Of a stretch of 8,883 nucleotides of DNA, positions 5,604-8,883 are shown piece after piece. The position numbers and the translations under genes are program-made. Positions within the stretch are counted from its first letter, which is position 1, and every line of letters starts with the position of its first letter. Source of the DNA: JBGOTP01 sp041476545 (GTDB lineage Bacteria; Acidobacteriota; Vicinamibacteria; Vicinamibacterales; CAVVIG01); NCBI GenBank assembly GCA_041476545.1, contig JBGOTP010000217.1:1-8883 (forward strand). Reading direction: 5' to 3'. Under the pieces are notes generated by a model. That model saw only the letters and a program-made list of their open reading frames with translations. It made no database searches and was not told where the DNA came from.

Positions 5604-8396
5604 GTGCCCGGACACTTCCGGTTGATAGGGACAACCCTCGGCCACTACGCGATCGAAAGCCTCCTCGGCGCGGGTGGGATGGGGACCGTGTATCGCGCCC
5701 GCGACACCAAGCTCGGTCGCGGCGTCGCCATCAAGGTCCTGCCAGACGAGTTCGCGTTCGATCCCGAACGCGTCGCGCGCTTCGAGCGCGAAGCCAAAGT
5801 CCTTGCCTCGCTCAATCACCCGCACATTGCCGCGCTCCACGGGATGGACCAGGCCGACGGACGCACCTTCCTGATCATGGAGCTCGTGGAAGGGGAGACG
5901 CTGGCCGAACGCCTGCGGCGCGGGCCGCTGGCGGTGGAGGAGGCGCTGCGGATTGCGGGTGAGATGGCCGAAGGTCTCGAAGCCGCGCACGAGATCGGTG
6001 TCGTCCATCGCGATCTGAAGCCGGCGAACGTGAAGATTACGCCAGACGAGAACGTGAAGGTGCTCGACTTCGGGCTGGCGAAGGCCATGGAGGCAGGCGG
6101 GCCGGGTAGGGCCCGCCTTCGCGGTGATGCCGCTTCGGCGGGGCAAGCAGGTGGGGACGCCGGGCTCACGCATTCGCCGACGCTCAGCATGATGGCGACG
6201 CAGGCGGGCATGATTCTCGGCACGGCCGCCTACATGTCGCCGGAGCAGGCGAAAGGCATGCCCGCGGACCATCGAGCCGATGTCTTCTCCTTCGGCGTCG
6301 TCCTGTACGAAATGCTGATCGGGCGCCAGCCGTTTCAGGGAGAGACTGCGCCCGAAGTGCTCGCGTCGGTGCTGATTCGCGAAGCGGATGTGACCGCGCT
6401 CCCGTCCGGCCTCAATCCGCGGCTGTCGGATCTTCTGCGCCGCTGTCTCGACAAGAATCCGAAGCGGCGGTGGCAGGCGATTGGCGATCTGCGTGTCGAA
6501 CTCGAGGCAATCGCCGCCGCGCCGCGCGCGTTACCAGCCGTGCCTGCGGCTGGCGTCGCGCTGCAGCAGCCCCTGTGGCGCCGCGCGATCCCGATCGCGG
6601 TCGCTGCGGTCGTCTTCGCGGTCCTTGGCGGCGGTGCGGTGGCGTGGCGGATGCGCACGCCGCCTGCTCCCGCCGCCATCGTCAAGTTCCCGCTCATCCT
6701 CCCGCAGGACCAGACGCTGACAAGGGCGCCATCCATCGCGCTGTCGGCCGATGGCGCGCGCATCGCCTACGTCGCGAATCAGCAGATCTACCTGCGATCG
6801 ATGGGGGACATGGAGAGCCATCCGATCCCCGGCACAAACCTGGACGCGTTCCGCCCGTTCTTCTCGCCCGACGGCCAGTGGGTCGGCTTCTACTCCTTCC
6901 AGGACTCGACGCTGAAGAAGATCGCCGTCACCGGCGGGTCGGCGGTGACGCTCTACAAAGCCTCATCCATAAACATTTACGGGGCGAGCTGGTACGGCGA
7001 CCAGATCGTGCTTGCCGATCCGGCGAAGGGAATCATGCGCGTATCGGACGCCGGCGGAGAGCCAACCGTGCTCGCCGAGGTCAAGCCGCCCGACGTCCCT
7101 GAAGGTCCGCAGATGCTGGACGACGACACGCTGCTCTTCACGACGACCGCTGAATCCGGGGCGACGCGCTGGGACAAGGGGCAGATCGTCGTTCAGTCGC
7201 TTCGCTCGGGTGCGCGCAAGGTCGTGTTTCGAGGTGGAACAGGACGCTACGTGCCAACGGGGCACCTGGTGTATGCGCTGGGATCCACACTTCTTGCCTT
7301 GCCCTTCGACGTCAAGTCGCGCGAAGTGCGAGGCGGCCCGGTGCCAGTCGTGGAGGGTGTGAGGCGGGGAGTGAGTCCGGCGAACCAGTCCGGGATTGCC
7401 GGCTTCGCCGTGTCCGCGAGCGGTGCGCTCGTGTACGTTCCGGGTGGCGCCGCGGACGCGTCTGTGCCGCGCACGCTCACGTTGGTCGATCGCAGCGGGA
7501 AGGCCGAGCCGCTCGCGCTTCCGGCGCAGCCATACCAGCACCCGCGTATTTCGCCAGATGGACAGCAGTTGGTGGTGGCAACCGACGATGGCAAGGACGC
7601 GGTTGTGTGGGTGGCTGATCTCAGGACTGGCGGCACGTTGCGGCGATTGACATTCGGTGGGCGTAACCTCAATCCGATCTGGACGCCGGACAGCCGTTCG
7701 ATCACGTTTCAATCGGATCGCGAAGGCGACCGAGGCAGTATTTTCCAACAACTCGCCGATGGGAGTCGCGCGGCGGAGCGGCTGACCAAGGCCGAGCAGG
7801 GAACCGCGCACGCGCCGGAGTCGTGGAGCCCGGACGGCAAGACGCTGACACTCCGAATTGGGAGTCCCGCCACCACCAGTGTCTGGACCATGGCCGCCGG
7901 GGACAAGGCACCAAAGCGCTTCGATGAAACCATCACGGCCAACCATTTCAATTCGAGCTTCTCGCCCGATGGCCGGTGGTTGGCGTACACCTCAACCGAA
8001 CTGAATGCCGTCCCGCGTGTATTCGTTCAGCCGTTTCCGCGAACGGGGGCGAAATACCAGCTTCCCACCGACACGGACCGAGGTGCCAGCCCCCGGTGGT
8101 CGTCCGACGGCAGGCAGATCTTCTACGATGGCGGGACTTCCGGCCGCGTGATGGTGTTGGATGTGGGAACGGCGCCGAGCTTCACGTTCGGCCGATCGAC
8201 GCCGATCCAGACGCCCGGGATCGACAAGCCGAGCAGTAACTGGCGACCGTACGACGTCACGCCGGACGGGAAGAAGCTCCTCGTCGTGACGATTCCTCAG
8301 AGCGACGCGCGGGGCGCGGCCCCGCGGACTGAGATCAACGTGGTGCTCAACTGGCTGGAGGAGCTGAAAGCGCGCGTGCCGACCGCCGGGCGGTGA
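5604..8396 (+). CDS. Transmembrane Ser/Thr protein kinase with WD40-like (PD40) sensor domain (kinase C)
   Basis: Complete 930-residue receptor-like kinase, more diverged from A and B than they are from each other. Catalytic set, numbered from GTG 5604: G-loop GAGGMGTVY (22-30), Lys44 (VAIK), alpha-C Glu63, HRD 135-137, Lys139, Asn142, DFG 155-157, SPE 212-214, alpha-F Asp226 and Arg289. All are intact, so it is predicted active. A membrane helix lies at about 328-349. PD40-type repeats include those near 377-390, 416-432, 646-660, 688-704, 739-750, 784-798 and 828-841, and the protein ends in INVVLNWLEELK, a tail I recall as common in acidobacterial members. The start is uncertain: an in-frame TTG at 5622 would give MIGTTLGHYAIE, closer to the usual family N-terminus, and neither start has a strong ribosome site. 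An in-frame TGA at 5574 limits upstream extension. The activation segment carries a hairpin-forming insert at about residues 163-187. It converges with the small minus-strand genes, 16 bp away. Ligand and substrate are unknown. Confidence 0.94.
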   Translation: MPGHFRLIGTTLGHYAIESLLGAGGMGTVYRARDTKLGRGVAIKVLPDEFAFDPERVARFEREAKVLASLNHPHIAALHGMDQADGRTFLIMELVEGETLAERLRRGPLAVEEALRIAGEMAEGLEAAHEIGVVHRDLKPANVKITPDENVKVLDFGLAKAMEAGGPGRARLRGDAASAGQAGGDAGLTHSPTLSMMATQAGMILGTAAYMSPEQAKGMPADHRADVFSFGVVLYEMLIGRQPFQGETAPEVLASVLIREADVTALPSGLNPRLSDLLRRCLDKNPKRRWQAIGDLRVELEAIAAAPRALPAVPAAGVALQQPLWRRAIPIAVAAVVFAVLGGGAVAWRMRTPPAPAAIVKFPLILPQDQTLTRAPSIALSADGARIAYVANQQIYLRSMGDMESHPIPGTNLDAFRPFFSPDGQWVGFYSFQDSTLKKIAVTGGSAVTLYKASSINIYGASWYGDQIVLADPAKGIMRVSDAGGEPTVLAEVKPPDVPEGPQMLDDDTLLFTTTAESGATRWDKGQIVVQSLRSGARKVVFRGGTGRYVPTGHLVYALGSTLLALPFDVKSREVRGGPVPVVEGVRRGVSPANQSGIAGFAVSASGALVYVPGGAADASVPRTLTLVDRSGKAEPLALPAQPYQHPRISPDGQQLVVATDDGKDAVVWVADLRTGGTLRRLTFGGRNLNPIWTPDSRSITFQSDREGDRGSIFQQLADGSRAAERLTKAEQGTAHAPESWSPDGKTLTLRIGSPATTSVWTMAAGDKAPKRFDETITANHFNSSFSPDGRWLAYTSTELNAVPRVFVQPFPRTGAKYQLPTDTDRGASPRWSSDGRQIFYDGGTSGRVMVLDVGTAPSFTFGRSTPIQTPGIDKPSSNWRPYDVTPDGKKLLVVTIPQSDARGAAPRTEINVVLNWLEELKARVPTAGR
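6096..6144 (+). repeat. Hairpin-forming insert in the activation segment of kinase C
   Basis: GGCGGGCC (6096-6103) is perfectly complementary to GGCCCGCC (6110-6117) across a six-base loop. The second arm can instead pair with GGCGGG at 6137-6142, so two mutually exclusive stem-loops are possible. The sequence is translated in frame as a Gly/Ala/Arg-rich stretch (about residues 163-187) between DFGLAKAME and the SPTLSMMATQ block of the activation loop. The gcccgcc-ttcg...cttcggcggg wording looks like an intergenic palindromic repeat rather than ordinary coding sequence; membership in a genome-wide family is unverified. Confidence 0.6.
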
Positions 8397-8412
8397 AGTC
8401 TCGGTCGCGCCC

Positions 8413-8565
8413 TCAACCCTTTGTCCTCAGCCCTGATCCCGCCGCCTGCTCATGGTCCTTCAGCGCGCGCTGCCGGTCCTGGCGGCGGGCGAGCCGGTCC
8501 ATCAGGAGCATGAACAGTCCGAATGCCGCGATACCGCCGTAGAGAATCAAGAAATTCGTCATCAT
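8413..8565 (-). CDS. Small single-pass membrane protein, 50 aa, unknown function
   Basis: Fifty residues starting MMTNFLILYGG. One hydrophobic helix (about 4-22) is followed by a strongly basic and polar tail (DRLARRQDRQ, ending GLRTKG), which predicts a short external N-terminus and cytoplasmic tail. The start at 8565 is chosen because its ATG overlaps the TGA of the upstream 65-residue gene (ATGA), with GGAG eight bases before it. The second ATG three bases on is an alternative giving 49 residues. A longer frame back to 8643 would overlap the upstream gene heavily and has an Arg-rich, unconvincing N-terminus. Its coupling to another tiny membrane protein suggests the two act together. I do not recognise a family. 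Confidence 0.65.
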   Translation of the reverse strand: MMTNFLILYGGIAAFGLFMLLMDRLARRQDRQRALKDHEQAAGSGLRTKG

Positions 8566-8759
8566 GCGTCCGTCTCCACGAAAACCAGCGCAACTGCCAC
8601 GAGGACGATCCACACGGCAAGACCGATGACCATCCTGCCCCACGACAACGGCTGGCCAGTCAGGAACTGGCCGAAGAGCAAGGCGCCGGCCGCAACGTTC
8701 GCGGCGTCTACGAGCGCCCCTCCTAACACCGACCGCCGCTGTCGACTCAATCTTAGCAT
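8562..8759 (-). CDS. Small two-helix membrane protein, 65 aa, unknown function
   Basis: Sixty-five residues beginning MLRLSRQRRSVLGG. A basic N-terminus is followed by two hydrophobic segments (about 11-32 and 42-61) joined by a short loop (LTGQPLSWGRM), predicting a helical hairpin with both ends in the cytoplasm by the positive-inside rule. The layout recalls small uncharacterised proteins of the DUF6722 type, but this is a loose impression and not an identification. The ATG at 8759 is preferred over the one at 8834, which would add 25 polar, Cys/Ser/Arg-rich residues with no family-like character. The ribosome site is weak (GAG about nine bases upstream). It overlaps the next gene by four bases and is probably the first gene of a two-gene operon. 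Confidence 0.6.
   Translation of the reverse strand: MLRLSRQRRSVLGGALVDAANVAAGALLFGQFLTGQPLSWGRMVIGLAVWIVLVAVALVFVETDA
8573..8577 (-). promoter_or_regulatory. Ribosome binding site of the 50-aa gene
   Basis: GGAG on the minus strand (8577-8574) ends eight bases before the ATG at 8565 and eleven before the ATG at 8562. It lies inside the 3' end of the 65-aa gene and supports the first ATG and coupled translation of the pair. Confidence 0.5.
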
Positions 8760-8766
8760 CGTCTGA

Positions 8767-8883
8767 TCTCGTGAACTGTTGCAGAACCTGCGCGAAATGG
8801 GCCTCGACGGCCCTCTCGACGCGGTGCAGAGCAATGCTCGTGCCTACACGGCGGAAGCGTCTCGCGCTTGGGAATCGTTTCCG
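8767..8883 (+). other. Open plus-strand frame at the right edge, possible start or remnant of a gene
   Basis: After an in-frame TGA (8764-8766), the frame stays open to the window end and reads as a plausible amphipathic helix-rich protein (for example NLREMGLDGPLD, then ARAYTAEASRAWESF). Possible starts are TTG 8779 and ATG 8797, neither with a ribosome site. It could be the start of a divergent gene, the decayed end of one, or chance. I do not recognise it. Confidence 0.25.

Noticed and set aside
5079..6272. Long minus-strand open frame (397 codons) across the B/C junction
   Set aside because: It is antisense to two well-supported kinase genes, is rich in Arg/His/Gly as GC-rich shadow frames are, and shows no recognisable domain.
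6963..7946. Minus-strand open frame of 327 codons inside kinase C
   Set aside because: It lies wholly antisense to the propeller region, which has clear PD40 motifs. Composition is shadow-like.
8382..8394. ACCGCCGGGCGGT hairpin at the end of kinase C as a terminator
   Set aside because: The stem is only five pairs, overlaps the stop codon and is not followed by a T-run on either strand.
8715..8724. AGGAGGGGCG on the minus strand as ribosome site for a shorter form of the 65-aa protein
   Set aside because: No ATG, GTG or TTG follows at a usable distance; starting later would remove the first membrane helix.
8562..8834. 90-residue version of the small two-helix protein
   Set aside because: The extra 25 N-terminal residues are polar and Arg/Ser/Cys-rich with no support; the ATG at 8759 gives a typical small membrane protein start.

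Overview
The window is GC-rich and densely coding. It most resembles the genome of an Acidobacteriota bacterium, possibly Vicinamibacteria. That placement is an inference from two things: tandem membrane-bound Ser/Thr kinases fused to WD40-like (PD40/TolB-type) propellers, and abundant short dispersed or tandem repeats. No marker gene is present to prove the taxonomy.

Layout: three large plus-strand genes fill bases 1-8396. Kinase A (1-2288) has lost its N-lobe beyond the left edge. Kinase B (2334-5330) and kinase C (5604-8396) are complete. All three share one plan: cytoplasmic Hanks-type kinase, one transmembrane helix, then a large extracytoplasmic beta-propeller built of 'SPDG'-type repeats. 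A and B are close paralogues, alignable through the kinase C-lobe, the membrane helix and most of the propeller, so they look like a tandem duplication. C is more distant. A and B are 45 bp apart and in the same frame and probably form one transcript. C follows a 273-bp spacer with no convincing gene. Two overlapping minus-strand genes for very small membrane proteins (65 and 50 residues) lie at 8413-8759 and converge on kinase C. The last ~120 bases hold only an open frame of uncertain meaning.

How the genes may work together: the kinases look like one-component transmembrane sensors (propeller outside, kinase inside). No phosphatase, FHA protein or dedicated substrate gene is visible, so their targets cannot be read from context.

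The most unusual signal is repeat DNA in coding sequence. At least five low-complexity, tandem-repeat or hairpin inserts of unlike sequence interrupt the kinase-propeller genes without breaking the frame, and a further heptamer array runs across the stop codon of kinase A. Four of the in-frame inserts fall in kinase-domain loops: beta4-beta5, the alpha-D region, and the activation segment of both B and C. I see no tRNA, rRNA, CRISPR array, intact insertion sequence or convincing intrinsic terminator.
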